Positions 27,013 to 36,403 of a DNA stretch of 64,000 bases are shown here, piece after piece; position 1 is the first letter of the stretch; every line of letters begins with the position of its first letter. The stretch lies in assembly GCF_012844345.1 (NCBI RefSeq), contig NZ_CP051625.1:1736001-1800000 (forward strand). The letters are read 5' to 3'. Source of the DNA: Pseudomonas sp. gcc21. GTDB lineage: Bacteria; Pseudomonadota; Gammaproteobacteria; Pseudomonadales; Pseudomonadaceae. A program made the position numbers and the translations under genes. The notes under the pieces are model-generated. The model saw only the letters and a list, made by a program, of their open reading frames with translations, was not told the DNA's origin and did not search any database.

Positions 27013-27291
27013 ATGCCCGTATTACAGGTCGCCTGGCTCTATTATCTGAACAATCCCGCGCTGGTCCTCAACGGACTGGCGTTGTTTTATGGTCTTGCCG
27101 GGGGTTGGTTGTGGCTTGCCACTCAATTGCGCAGTGCCCGCGCCACAGCGCGCCTCGCTACCAGTCCGGCCGTTTCAGGGGAGGCGACAATTCCTGCCGC
27201 CACCCAGCGGATCAACCGGATGTTCTACGCAGTCGGCGGCGTATGCCTGTTGCTGGCCACGCTGTTGACGCTGGCCAGCACTCAGTTCTGA
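27013..27291 (+). CDS. Small membrane protein of unknown function
   Basis: 92 residues with two hydrophobic segments, 'LVLNGLALFYGLAGGWLWLA' (~18-37) and 'AVGGVCLLLATLLTLASTQ' (~73-91), joined by a short polar linker rich in Ala, Arg and Thr. It begins at the ATG at 27013. No known domain was recognised. It lies between divergent and convergent neighbours and appears to be a single-gene unit. Confidence 0.6.
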   Translation: MPVLQVAWLYYLNNPALVLNGLALFYGLAGGWLWLATQLRSARATARLATSPAVSGEATIPAATQRINRMFYAVGGVCLLLATLLTLASTQF

Positions 27292-27309
27292 AGGTGGGAG
27301 AGCATTACC

Positions 27310-27332
27310 GGACAGCCTATTAAAGGCTGTCC
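27310..27332. terminator. Hairpin at the 3' end shared by two convergent genes
   Basis: ggacagcct and aggctgtcc form a perfect 9-bp stem with a 5-base loop that includes the acyltransferase stop codon. It also lies 18 bp behind the small membrane protein gene. No T tract is present on either side. Confidence 0.4.
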
Positions 27333-28480
27333 AGAAAGGCCTGCTGGCGCAGCTGACTGATGACCGGATTAGCATACTGCGCCAACCACCAGCTGCGGTG
27401 TTCTTCGGGGCATTCAGCCAGGCGTTGCTCGAAACGCGCCTGCTCCGCCGTCAGTTGCTGCGCATCGAACTGCTTACGCCAGTCGCCAATCGCCAGCTCC
27501 GGCAAGTCCGGCAGGTGCTCGAAGGCCAGATAGTTACTTGGATACAGCCGGTACGAGAGCAGGATGCTGCGATCTGCCTCGCGGGCAACGGCGCGCGCGT
27601 CCGCATAGTCATCGGTCATCGGCTCGCCGAACGCTACATGTACCCGCCCCTTGTAACCCGTCAGCCCCATGGCGATAGAGCGGTCGTCTTCGCCCGGCTG
27701 TTTCTGATAGCTGCCGGTACGCTCACGCTGCTCCAGCTCTCGCGCCTTCATCAGGTCGCAGGGGTCCCATTCGTAGGCGATCGACACCGGAACGATATTC
27801 AGCGAGCGGATCACCTCCTCGAAGGCTTCGTTGCGGCGGCTCATGCAAAGCATCTTGATGATCGCCGAGTCAGTCTCGTCCTTGCCGTCCTTGGCGCGCC
27901 CTTCGCTCTGTGCGATCCAGATGGAATGCCCGGTCTGGATCGAATGGTTGATATAGGCTGAGAGCGACTGATAGACAGCCAGCTTCTCGCGGCGTCCGGT
28001 CACCGAACGGTGCACGATAAAGCTCTTGTTCAGGCGCATCAGGTCACTGACAAAGGGCCGTTGCAGCAGGTTGTCGCCAATGGCAATCCGCGGCGTCGGG
28101 TGCCCGGCGTGGTACAACGCATAGTTGACGAACGCCGGGTCCATGACTATGTCGCGGTGATTTGCCAGAAACAGGTGAGGTTGATCCTTGCGCAGATTTT
28201 CCAGCCCGCTGTAGGTCACATCCAGCGTACTGCGCTCGATCAACCGGTTCAGATAGGGTTCGAGTTTGTGTTGCAGCGCCTCGATGCTGTTTATGCCCCG
28301 CGCTTCCCGACGCAAGCCGAACCCTACCAACCGCTCGACCAGACCGGGCGCCCACCTCGATAGCCGCGCAAAGCGGTATCGCGCCAGCATCCGGCACAAT
28401 TCCTTATCCCCGCTCAGGCGCTTGAGCACTTCAGGGACATCGTTATCCTCAAAGGGCTTTATGGCATCAAACTCGCCCAT
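27320..28480 (-). CDS. PlsC-like 1-acyl-glycerol-3-phosphate acyltransferase family protein
   Basis: 386 residues. The acyltransferase motif NHRDIVMD (NHX4D) lies in 'PHLFLANHRDIVMD' (residues ~100-113), and the downstream block 'GHSIWIAQSEGRAKDGKDET' matches the substrate-binding EGR region of PlsC/PlsB relatives. Such enzymes acylate lysophosphatidate or related glycerolipids at the inner membrane. The ATG at 28480 follows GAGG by five bases; the frame extends 20 residues further up but without a ribosome binding site. The protein is longer than a minimal PlsC (~250 residues), so substrate may differ. Confidence 0.8.
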   Translation of the reverse strand: MGEFDAIKPFEDNDVPEVLKRLSGDKELCRMLARYRFARLSRWAPGLVERLVGFGLRREARGINSIEALQHKLEPYLNRLIERSTLDVTYSGLENLRKDQPHLFLANHRDIVMDPAFVNYALYHAGHPTPRIAIGDNLLQRPFVSDLMRLNKSFIVHRSVTGRREKLAVYQSLSAYINHSIQTGHSIWIAQSEGRAKDGKDETDSAIIKMLCMSRRNEAFEEVIRSLNIVPVSIAYEWDPCDLMKARELEQRERTGSYQKQPGEDDRSIAMGLTGYKGRVHVAFGEPMTDDYADARAVAREADRSILLSYRLYPSNYLAFEHLPDLPELAIGDWRKQFDAQQLTAEQARFEQRLAECPEEHRSWWLAQYANPVISQLRQQAFLDSL

Positions 28481-28623
28481 GTCATCCTCGTCTGTTCCAG
28501 TTAAGCCGCGCATTATGCTTGCCGCAGCGGGCAGGAACAATTGGCGCGGGCGCGGTTTCGCCTGATCGACGTTCGGACTACACTCACCGTCACAAAACCA
28601 TGATTACTCACCGGAGGACATCG

Positions 28624-28818
28624 ATGCAGGCGATTGACGAAGCATCGCTGCAATGTCCGCATTGCGGCGAAACGATCCGTCTGTTGCTGGATCTGTCCGG
28701 CGGCGCCCAGTCCTATGTCGAAGATTGCCAGGTCTGCTGCCAGCCGATCCATGTCACGTTGTGGATGGAAGAAGGCGACCCCGACTATCACGTCGACCTG
28801 CGCAGGGAGCAGGATTAA
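28624..28818 (+). CDS. CPXCG-motif cysteine-rich (zinc ribbon) protein
   Basis: 64 residues with two cysteine pairs, 'LQCPHCGETIRLLLDLSGG' and 'VEDCQVCCQPIHVTLW', forming a likely zinc ribbon. GGAGG lies about seven bases before the ATG. It is followed after 2 bp by a DUF2007 gene and then an HMCES-like gene, so the three form a compact operon. Function is unknown. Confidence 0.85.
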   Translation: MQAIDEASLQCPHCGETIRLLLDLSGGAQSYVEDCQVCCQPIHVTLWMEEGDPDYHVDLRREQD

Positions 28819-28820
28819 GC

Positions 28821-29090
28821 ATGTTATGCATCTACCAGCCGGCCGACCTGACCGAAGGCGAGCTGCTCCGGCACATACTCATGGATAGACATATCCACTG
28901 CCATCTCAGCGGCCAATACTTGCAGGGCGCTGTTGGCGAACTGCCCGCGCATGGGCTGCTGGGCATATGGGTGCCGGCAGAGGACGCCGATCTGGCGCGT
29001 GAACTGATCAGCTCCTGGCAGCAGGCAGAACCGGTCATGCCGCAATCCGATGACCCCGATCAACAACCCGAACACGAGCTGCTCGCCTGA
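28821..29090 (+). CDS. DUF2007-like small protein
   Basis: 89 residues starting MLCIYQPADLTEGELLRHIL. The pattern of a short alpha/beta domain with 'HLSGQYLQGAVGELPAHGLL' and 'IWVPAEDADLARELI' matches DUF2007 (putative signal transducing protein), which often sits next to CPXCG proteins. The stop shares its last base with the ATG of the HMCES-like gene (TGATG), which implies coupled translation. Confidence 0.75.
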   Translation: MLCIYQPADLTEGELLRHILMDRHIHCHLSGQYLQGAVGELPAHGLLGIWVPAEDADLARELISSWQQAEPVMPQSDDPDQQPEHELLA

Positions 29091-29749
29091 TGGCCGGGCG
29101 TCTCGCACAGTTTACTCCGCCAATCGCCGATGTGCCCGGAGACTGGAAACCCGCCTGGAATATATCGCCCGGCCAGCGGCTGCTGATTCTCCGCAAGACA
29201 GATAACCAGCTCGAGTGTGCCCGCGTGTTATGGAACCTTACGCCCGGCTGGCTCAAGGATCTGAGCCGCGCCCCTTTCAGCGTGAATGCCGAGGTCATGC
29301 ACGACAAGCCGATGTTCCGCCAGCCTTTGGTCGAGCGCCGATGCCTGATTCCGGTGGACGGTTATTTCAGCTGGCGGGTACAGGGCAAGCGCAAGCAACC
29401 CTGGTATCTGCGACATCGCCAGGGTGGTCTGGCGATTGCAGGCATATGGGAGCGTTACAGCCTGGATGAAAATACGTACTGGGACAGCTGCGCTTTGATT
29501 ACCGTACCCGCCAAGGGCCTGCCTGAGCGTTTGGGTTATCGCATGCCGGCAACGCTCAACCGGGCCGAGCAGGCTATCTGGCTGGCATCGGCAACCGCTC
29601 CGTCCGCTCTGCAGCCGCTACTGCTCAACGCCGAATCCCAGGTCGAGATGATGTATCCGGTCAACCCGGCCATGAGCAATCCCGCTACCGTCGGCCCACA
29701 TTGCTGCGCACCCAGCGGCCATCCGGTGACGGCCGAGTCGCCAGTTTGA
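29090..29749 (+). CDS. HMCES/YedK (SRAP)-like protein lacking its catalytic residues
   Basis: 219 residues with the SRAP fold pattern: 'PAWNISPGQRLLIL', 'WNLTPGWLKD', 'FSVNAEVMHDKPMF', 'RCLIPVDGYFSWRVQGKRKQ' and 'GYRMPATL'. Active family members begin Met-Cys-Gly-Arg, and Cys2 crosslinks to abasic sites in single-stranded DNA. Here codon 2 is GCC (Ala). The catalytic Glu of the DG-[FYW]-[FY]-EW block (Glu105 in E. coli YedK) is Ser94, and the position of His160 is Gly149. The DNA-contacting Asn (Asn66) remains. The protein may still bind DNA but should not form the thiazolidine crosslink. It is the last gene of a three-gene operon. Confidence 0.85.
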   Translation: MAGRLAQFTPPIADVPGDWKPAWNISPGQRLLILRKTDNQLECARVLWNLTPGWLKDLSRAPFSVNAEVMHDKPMFRQPLVERRCLIPVDGYFSWRVQGKRKQPWYLRHRQGGLAIAGIWERYSLDENTYWDSCALITVPAKGLPERLGYRMPATLNRAEQAIWLASATAPSALQPLLLNAESQVEMMYPVNPAMSNPATVGPHCCAPSGHPVTAESPV

Positions 29750-29905
29750 AGCCCGCGCAGACCGTCCTGTCTCAACGCACCCGCCCGCTAAATCAGGCTG
29801 CTTCCTGCTGGATGTAGAGCAATCTTGGCCGTGATGGCGGGCTTGCAGTTGCCTGCCCGGGGTCATCGCTCTAATCTATTGCTCCGTTTTCCAAGGAACC
29901 TGCCC

Positions 29906-30712
29906 ATGCGTACCCGTCTGCTTCTGTGTCTGCCGTTTCTCTGGCTGGTCGGCTGTGAAACTGTTCAAACCACCCAGGGCGGAGCCGTTGGCGTCAACCG
30001 CGAACAGCGCATGGTCAGCGCCCTGCCTGCTGAACAAGTGGACCAGATGGCTGCCAAGGCCTATGGCGAAATGCTCAGCGAAGCCAAATCCAAGGGTGTA
30101 CTGAACACCGACGCGGCGATGCTCAAGCGTCTGCGTGGCATTTCCAACAAGCTTATTCCGCAAGTGACGCATTTCCGTCAGGACGCACGCAGTTGGGATT
30201 GGGAGGTGAATCTCATCCAGAGTGACCAACTCAACGCCAGCTGCATGCCGGGCGGCAAGATCATTTTCTATACCGGCATCGTTGAGAAACTGAATCTGTC
30301 CGACGACGAAATCGCCCAGATCATGGGCCACGAGATTTCACATGCTCTGCGTGAACATGGCCGGGAAGCGATTTCCCGCGCCTATATCAGCCAGACCGGG
30401 ACGCAACTGGTCGGCGCACTGCTGGGCCTGGGCGAACTCAGCCGACAGGCGGCCGATGCCGCCGTGCAATATGGTCTGATGCTGCCCAATAGCCGTTCCA
30501 ACGAAACCGAAGCGGATCTGATCGGGCTTGAGCTGGCTGCCCGCGCGGGATACAAGCCGGAAGCAGCCGTGACGCTGTGGCAGAAGATGGGCGCTGCGGC
30601 ACAGGGCGCGCCGCCGGAATTTCTCAGCACCCACCCAAGCTCCAGTGGCCGCATCGAGAACCTCCGCAGCGCCATTCCGAGGGTTCAGCCGCTGTACGAA
30701 GCAGCCCGCTGA
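29906..30712 (+). CDS. M48-family metallopeptidase lipoprotein
   Basis: 268 residues. The signal MRTRLLLCLPFLWLVGC ends in a lipobox (L-V-G-C). The zinc site is HEISH in 'QIMGHEISHALREHGREAIS' with the distal Glu in 'SNETEADLIGLELAARAGYK', so the active site is complete. The build resembles LoiP/YcaL-type envelope proteases that work with outer-membrane quality control. The ATG at 29906 has AAGGA about eight bases upstream. It is a single gene followed by a strong hairpin. Confidence 0.88.
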   Translation: MRTRLLLCLPFLWLVGCETVQTTQGGAVGVNREQRMVSALPAEQVDQMAAKAYGEMLSEAKSKGVLNTDAAMLKRLRGISNKLIPQVTHFRQDARSWDWEVNLIQSDQLNASCMPGGKIIFYTGIVEKLNLSDDEIAQIMGHEISHALREHGREAISRAYISQTGTQLVGALLGLGELSRQAADAAVQYGLMLPNSRSNETEADLIGLELAARAGYKPEAAVTLWQKMGAAAQGAPPEFLSTHPSSSGRIENLRSAIPRVQPLYEAAR

Positions 30713-30719
30713 TCGGCTC

Positions 30720-30745
30720 TGGCCACGCAGACGGCTGCGTGGCCA
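30720..30745 (+). terminator. Hairpin after the M48 protease gene
   Basis: tggccacgcag and ctgcgtggcca form a perfect 11-bp stem with a 4-base loop, 7 bp after the stop codon. No T tract follows, so it may act as a 3' stabiliser as well as a pause site. Confidence 0.5.
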
Positions 30746-30940
30746 CGCCCGGAGTCAAGGGTTCAACCCATGTCGGCAGTGAGAGCGCCTGCAGCAGGTA
30801 GCGCATGTCATGCCCTGCGCCCAAGCTGGTGGCTGACTCCAATTGCCCGCCTGCACTTTTTCAGTTTCCCAGCTTCATATATGTTGCGCCCGTCGGCGCG
30901 CCACCTGAGTCGCCGCCGCATTCAATGGAGTATCAACCGC

Positions 30941-32257
30941 ATGAAAAAAACGCTGATAGCCAGCGCCGTCGCCGCCGGCCTGCTAGGCCTGCCCGCTCTG
31001 TCCATAGCGCAGGACGGTTTCGTTTCGGGCAGCAAGATCGACCTCAAGCTGCGCAATTTTTACATCAATCAGGATCAGCGCAGCGGCGATCCGGGGTACT
31101 CCAAAGCCGAGGAATGGGGTCAGGGATTCCTGCTTGATGCACGTTCGGGTTACACCCCGGGCGTGGTCGGCTTTGGTGTCGACGTACTGGGTCAGCTAGG
31201 CGTGAGGCTCGACGGTGGCGGGCGCAGCGGCAAGACAGGCCTTTCGCGCAACCCCGGCGTCATGTTTCCCTTGGATGACGACCAGGCCGCCAGTGATTTC
31301 GGCCGCCTCGATGTAGCCGCCAAGGCGCGTATCTCCGAAACAGAACTCAAGGTGGGGGTATTGCAGCCCAGCCTGCCGGTACTGACACGCAACGACGGCC
31401 GGCTGCTGCCACAAACTTTCCGCGGCGCTCATCTGACCTCGAGCGAAATCAGCGATCTGACTCTGCACCTGGGAGAAATCGCACGGGCCAGCGGTCGGGC
31501 ATCGAGCGATTACGAGCACTTGCGCATCAACGGCGGGGACGAGCGGGTCAATCAATTCCGTTTTGGCGGTGCCGAATACAAGATCAATGACAACCTGACC
31601 GCGACCTATTTCCTCGCCGAACTTGAAGACTATTATCGCCAGCACTTCCTGGGAGCCAAACACAGCACCGAACTCGGTGCCGGCACACTCGTCACTGACC
31701 TGCGCTATTTCAACAGTGATTCTGTGGGTGCAAACGACGACCGGGCCGCTGGTTATCTCGCACGCGGATTCTATGACAGCGGCTCGACGGCCGGCCGTGT
31801 GGACAACGAAGCGCGCAGTGTCCTGTTCACCTACAGCCTCGAGGGCCATTCGCTGGGTCTGGGCTATCAGCACCTCAGTGGCGACAGTGATTTTCCCTTC
31901 ATCAACAATGGCGATGGTGCCACGGCTTATCTGATCACCGACTCACAAATCGGCAAGTTCCTGCGCGCCGGGGAAAAGACCTGGGTTACCCAGTACAGCT
32001 ACGACTTCAGCCAGGTCGGTGTGCCGGGCCTGAAAGCGTCGGCCGCCTACCTGAGCGGCAGCGATATCGGCGCAGCCGAGCGTGGCGCGGACACGGAATG
32101 GGAGCGTGACCTGAGGCTGGACTACAAGGTGCAAAGCGGCGCGTTCAAAAATGTCGGCGTTACCCTGCGCCATGGCAGTTTGCGCAGCCGGGTCAGCAAT
32201 CAACGTGACGTGGACGAGGCGCGTGTCATTCTCAGCTACAGCATTGCACTGAAGTAA
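30941..32257 (+). CDS. OprD-family outer-membrane porin
   Basis: 438 residues. The signal peptide MKKTLIASAVAAGLLGLPAL is cleaved near 'SIAQ'. The mature protein starts 'DGFVSGSKIDLKLRNFYINQ' and runs through an alternating beta-strand pattern to a final strand 'DEARVILSYSIALK', as in OprD-type 18-strand channels for amino acids, peptides or small carboxylates. Other family blocks are 'AEEWGQGFLLDARSGYTPG' and 'VGFGVDVLGQLGVRLDGG'. The frame is open far upstream, but the ATG at 30941 begins the signal peptide and has GGAG 11 bases upstream. Substrate cannot be told. Confidence 0.88.
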   Translation: MKKTLIASAVAAGLLGLPALSIAQDGFVSGSKIDLKLRNFYINQDQRSGDPGYSKAEEWGQGFLLDARSGYTPGVVGFGVDVLGQLGVRLDGGGRSGKTGLSRNPGVMFPLDDDQAASDFGRLDVAAKARISETELKVGVLQPSLPVLTRNDGRLLPQTFRGAHLTSSEISDLTLHLGEIARASGRASSDYEHLRINGGDERVNQFRFGGAEYKINDNLTATYFLAELEDYYRQHFLGAKHSTELGAGTLVTDLRYFNSDSVGANDDRAAGYLARGFYDSGSTAGRVDNEARSVLFTYSLEGHSLGLGYQHLSGDSDFPFINNGDGATAYLITDSQIGKFLRAGEKTWVTQYSYDFSQVGVPGLKASAAYLSGSDIGAAERGADTEWERDLRLDYKVQSGAFKNVGVTLRHGSLRSRVSNQRDVDEARVILSYSIALK

Positions 32258-32629
32258 ATACCCGAACGCACTGGCTTGGAAGGCCGGGTTCCATCCCGGC
32301 CACCGTGCGCTCCGGCAATGGCGCTGGTCGAGATGGAACTCGACCTTCCATGGTCCGGGGTGAATCGAAAGAGCGGCGCCAGCCTAGCCAAGTATTCAGG
32401 CAAGCTCCGCCTGGCCTTCCCTTTAGGGCCTCCTCAGCCTCTGGCTTTACTCACGCCCTACTCACGCCCTACGCTCATCGTTCAGGCCGACAAAAACAGC
32501 GCCCCTATCCCCGCCCGAGCAGTTACCATACGGCCTCGGCATTCTTGCCTCTCCGCAACCCGCTAAGCAGACAGCCGACGCTTTTCCGGACTCACGCGGA
32601 TATTCACACAACCCAGGGAGCTGGTTCCG
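32258..32629 (+). other. Intergenic region upstream of the Jet/Mks operon
   Basis: 372 bp without a convincing gene. It holds two hairpins without T tracts (ggccggg...cccggcc at 32282-32301 and ggtcgag...ctcgacc at 32326-32345) and a small direct repeat, actcacgccct twice near 32450-32471. The Jet/Mks promoter should lie in the right half, but no clear core element was seen. Confidence 0.4.
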
Positions 32630-35600
32630 ATGAGCGGGCTTAAAAGCATCATTCTTCACCATTCGTACTTTCGCGGCCTGCGGGTACGCATCGAGTGCGA
32701 CGGACACACCAACCTGCAGGGCACCAACGGTGCAGGTAAGACCTCCGCGCTGCGCCTGATCCCCATGTTCTACGGCTACGAGCCGAACCGGCTGGTCGAC
32801 AAGGTTGCCGGCAAGGACAGCTTCGTCAATTACTACCTGCCCAACCGTCAGTCCATGCTGGTGTTCGAATACACGCGGGCTGACGACGAGCCTTGCTGCG
32901 CGGTGATGTATCGCAAGGAGGGCGACGCCGGATTTGCCTACCGGTTCGTCAAGGCCGCCGCCGACGCCAGCGTCTTTCATCCTGACATGGAGGCGCTGTT
33001 TGCCCGGGGTGATGATGCCGCCAGCATCCTTCGCCACCATGTGCCCTCGCTGGATATCCGCGTCAGCCCCGAGATCAACCGCATCGTCGACTTCCGTTCG
33101 ATTATCCAGAACGACCCCACCGGCGGGGGCCGTCGGGTACAGGGTGCGCGCTCGCGCATTGATATTCGTACGCTGGCCGGTCAGTTCGGGCTGGGCTCGA
33201 TACGAACGCGCATGCAGCACATCGATGCCCTGACCACCGTGTCCATCAAGAAGGATCAGATGATGGCGCGGCTCAAGGAGATGATCGTCGACTCGCTGCT
33301 CAGCGATGTGGTCAACCTCGGCGCGCCGCCCAGCCACATCAAGAACGAAGGCCTGTGGAGTGATCTCAAAAGCCTGACCGCGTTTGGCGAGCACGAGAAA
33401 ACTGTGAAGCAGGCATTGTCCGACTTCGATTCGGTGAAAGATAACCGCCTTGCACTCGATGACTGCCGCCGGGCTCTGTCGAATCTGCAGGCGCTGGGGG
33501 CGGATCAGACTGCCCTGCTCACGCGTCAGCTGGCGGGCGTCAATCTCGACATCACAGCGTTGGAAGAGGAATTGCAAGCCAGGCGCGGGGCGCTGGATGA
33601 ACAGATCAGCCAGCAACGCGCGGAGGTAAAAACCTACCGCGACCGGCTGCAAAGCCTCGAGCAGGAGCGCGCCGACTGGGAAACGGAACGCGACATCCGT
33701 CATTGGGAAACAGAACTGGCGAACCTGCCCATGGTGCGCTCCGACCTTGAAGCAGCACGAGATCGCCTGCAGGTGCTCAAGGCCGAAAGCGAAACCATCA
33801 CGCATGAGGCCGATCTGGCCAAAGTGACGATCAACCAGAAACTCGAACAGGATCTGGCCGCTCTGGAAGCCCGTCAACATGAGGCACAGGAGGCGCGCGA
33901 CGCGCTGCGCAGCCAGCATCAACTGGCAAGCGAGGCACTTGAACAAAGCCGCGAGCAGGAGCTGGAAGCATTCGACGAGCAATTGACGCAGGTGCGCCAT
34001 GAATGCGAGGCATTGCTGGAAGACGCTCGCGAACAGGAGCGCCAGGCCCGCGAGCCGAGCGCGACCGAGCTTGAGCAGCGCCGCAGCGCAACCAGTGCTG
34101 TCGCCCTTGCGCGCGAACAGCGTGAACAGACAGAACGGGATGTTGAGCGCGTCCGCCAGCAACTGGAGCTGGCAGCCAGTGCCGAGCGCAGCGCCGAACA
34201 ACACTATGAACGCGCACGAGCCGATGTGCAGCAGGCTAAAGCTAGCCGGGACGAGATCCAGGCGTTGCTGTATCCCGAAGACGGAACCCTGCTGGCCTAT
34301 CTGCGTACCAGCGGTCTGCCCTGGCATGAAAATCTCGGCAAGGCGATCAATCCTGCGCTGCTGTCTCGCACTGACCTGGCGCCAAGGCTATCCGATCAGC
34401 CCGGCTCGGATTTGTACGGCGTCAGCCTGGATCTCGGTGCGCTTGCGCTGCCCGCCGCAGCTGAAAGCGAAGCCGTACTGCAACAGCAACTCAGCCGCGC
34501 CGAACAGGCCCTGCAACGGGCTGAACAGGAGTTGGGGCGTAGTGAGGAGAAATGGCAGAGTGCACAGCAGGACCAGGCCCAGGCAAAGGACGCCCTCGCC
34601 CGCGCCAGGCAGGCGCACGAAAAAGCCGGCGAGCGCTACGCGCAGTCCGAACAAAGCGCGGAGCTGATCCAGCGTGAAGTAAACGAAGCCATCGAAGCGC
34701 GAACCCTTCAGGCAGCTGAACAACTGCGCAACCTGACGCAGCAGATGAAGGACCGGCTCACTCAGGAGCAACAGCGCCGCGATCAGCTGAAAACCCAGTT
34801 CTCCGACCGCCGCGACGCGCTCAAGCAATCACATGATGAACAGCTGGATGCTGCCAAGGCTGCGCTCGCCGCGGTTCAGGACGCCATGGAGCATCGCCGC
34901 TCCGCCGCTGCGCAGGATCTGGCCGCTATCGAACAGGCGCGCGACGACAAGCTGCGCGGCGCCGGTGTGGACGTCGTGTCGATCCGCGAAACCGAGCAGC
35001 GGGTAAAGACACTGAATGACCGCATCGGCCAGATCCAGTCCATGGAAGAACCTGTGCGTGAATACCGCTACTGGCTGAAACATCACTGGGCCGGATTTGA
35101 TGCGCTGAAAGAGTCGCTGTATCAGGCCCAGACCGCACTGACAGCAGTCGAGCGCGAGCTGAAGGACTGCAAGGACAGCTACAGCGCACGCATCAATGCT
35201 CTGAAGGATCAGACAAAGCAGCTCGGTGCGGCACTCAAACGGCTCGAAGATCAACTGCACGACTGGGAGCAGCTGGCGCGTAGCGCCGGTGAACTGAGCG
35301 AAAGCATTCCGGTATCGGCCGAGGAAATCGCCGCGCATCAGACCGGTTCAGTAGAACACACTGGCTCCCTGGAATCGGCGACGCTGGTTACTGACGAATT
35401 GCGGCGGTTGATCAAGGCGACTGCCGAGACCAGAGACGCGGTCATCAAGGCCTTCACCCGCTGTGTTGCCGCACTCAACCAGCACCCCGATTCGCAGGTC
35501 TATCAGAAGTGGCAGCACCTGCATAACGCACGTCTGCACACCTCTGTGCATAGCGAAGGGTCCGAGGCATTTCGCATCGAGTCCATGGCCGATCTGCGCC

Positions 35601-36403
35601 GGATTGTCGAGCATGACCTGCCCGAGATTCGCAAGGCCTTGATCGAGAACGTGAAAAGCGCCGGCGGGGCCATGGCGCGTTATTACGAAGAACTCAAGGA
35701 TATTGATCTGCGGGTCACCCAGGTCTCGCGCACGCTGGAAACCCGGATCAATACCGAGCATGACTTCGAAGCCATCTCCGATATCCGCATCCGGTTGCTG
35801 TCGCGCATCACGCAGTTCGACTTCTGGCCGCAGCTGAAGGCATTCGCCCGCGACTGGCATGAATGGGAACTGACGCGCCACCATGATCTCCCGTCGACCG
35901 AGCTGCGCAACGGGCTAAGCTCTCTGGACAAGATGTTCCGCAGCGCGCGCATGACTGCCAGCGATCTCGGTTCGCTGGTGGAGCTGGAAATACAGTTCAC
36001 CGAGAACGGCCGTATCGTACCGATCCGCAACGACAATGATCTGCGCAACTCCAGCAGTACCGGATTATCCAGCATTGCCGTGGTGGTGATCTTCGGTGGC
36101 CTGTCACGCTTCTTGTGTCCGGATGAGAGTGTGACCATCACCTGGCCGATCGACGAGCTGGGCGAACTGCATCCCAGCAACATCGACAAACTCTTCCGCA
36201 TGATGGACCGCAAGAACATCGTGCTGCTGTGCGCACAGCCCACCGCCTCCCACGAATTTCTGCGCCGCTACAAGCACCGTCTTCTCCTGAGCAAGGACCA
36301 CGGCGTGCGCGATTTCGTGTATGCAAAACAGGCATCACCCAACAATCCGCTGGCACAGTTATTGTCAGGCAGCGAAGCGCTCACAGAAGGGGACAAGGCA
36401 TGA
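32630..36403 (+). CDS. jetC: SMC-like ATPase of a Wadjet/MksBEFG system (JetC/MksB)
   Basis: 1257 residues. Walker A is GTNGAGKT at 31-38 ('NLQGTNGAGKTSALRLIP'). Long coiled coils rich in Glu, Gln, Arg and Leu run from ~270 to ~1000, broken near 545-610 by a hinge-like globular block. The C-terminal head has 'SSTGLSSIAVVVIFGGLSRF' and Walker B 'ITWPIDELGEL' near 1175. This is the MukB/MksB plan. In Wadjet systems the ATPase extrudes DNA loops and senses small circular DNA. It heads four overlapping genes; the next ATG overlaps its stop by 4 bp. An upstream AGGGAG supports the ATG at 32630. Confidence 0.88.
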   Translation: MSGLKSIILHHSYFRGLRVRIECDGHTNLQGTNGAGKTSALRLIPMFYGYEPNRLVDKVAGKDSFVNYYLPNRQSMLVFEYTRADDEPCCAVMYRKEGDAGFAYRFVKAAADASVFHPDMEALFARGDDAASILRHHVPSLDIRVSPEINRIVDFRSIIQNDPTGGGRRVQGARSRIDIRTLAGQFGLGSIRTRMQHIDALTTVSIKKDQMMARLKEMIVDSLLSDVVNLGAPPSHIKNEGLWSDLKSLTAFGEHEKTVKQALSDFDSVKDNRLALDDCRRALSNLQALGADQTALLTRQLAGVNLDITALEEELQARRGALDEQISQQRAEVKTYRDRLQSLEQERADWETERDIRHWETELANLPMVRSDLEAARDRLQVLKAESETITHEADLAKVTINQKLEQDLAALEARQHEAQEARDALRSQHQLASEALEQSREQELEAFDEQLTQVRHECEALLEDAREQERQAREPSATELEQRRSATSAVALAREQREQTERDVERVRQQLELAASAERSAEQHYERARADVQQAKASRDEIQALLYPEDGTLLAYLRTSGLPWHENLGKAINPALLSRTDLAPRLSDQPGSDLYGVSLDLGALALPAAAESEAVLQQQLSRAEQALQRAEQELGRSEEKWQSAQQDQAQAKDALARARQAHEKAGERYAQSEQSAELIQREVNEAIEARTLQAAEQLRNLTQQMKDRLTQEQQRRDQLKTQFSDRRDALKQSHDEQLDAAKAALAAVQDAMEHRRSAAAQDLAAIEQARDDKLRGAGVDVVSIRETEQRVKTLNDRIGQIQSMEEPVREYRYWLKHHWAGFDALKESLYQAQTALTAVERELKDCKDSYSARINALKDQTKQLGAALKRLEDQLHDWEQLARSAGELSESIPVSAEEIAAHQTGSVEHTGSLESATLVTDELRRLIKATAETRDAVIKAFTRCVAALNQHPDSQVYQKWQHLHNARLHTSVHSEGSEAFRIESMADLRRIVEHDLPEIRKALIENVKSAGGAMARYYEELKDIDLRVTQVSRTLETRINTEHDFEAISDIRIRLLSRITQFDFWPQLKAFARDWHEWELTRHHDLPSTELRNGLSSLDKMFRSARMTASDLGSLVELEIQFTENGRIVPIRNDNDLRNSSSTGLSSIAVVVIFGGLSRFLCPDESVTITWPIDELGELHPSNIDKLFRMMDRKNIVLLCAQPTASHEFLRRYKHRLLLSKDHGVRDFVYAKQASPNNPLAQLLSGSEALTEGDKA

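Noticed and set aside
32462..34327. A 621-codon open frame antisense to the SMC gene
   Set aside because: It is a by-product of the high-GC codon pattern of jetC; it lacks a ribosome binding site and domain motifs, and the sense frame is a complete SMC protein.
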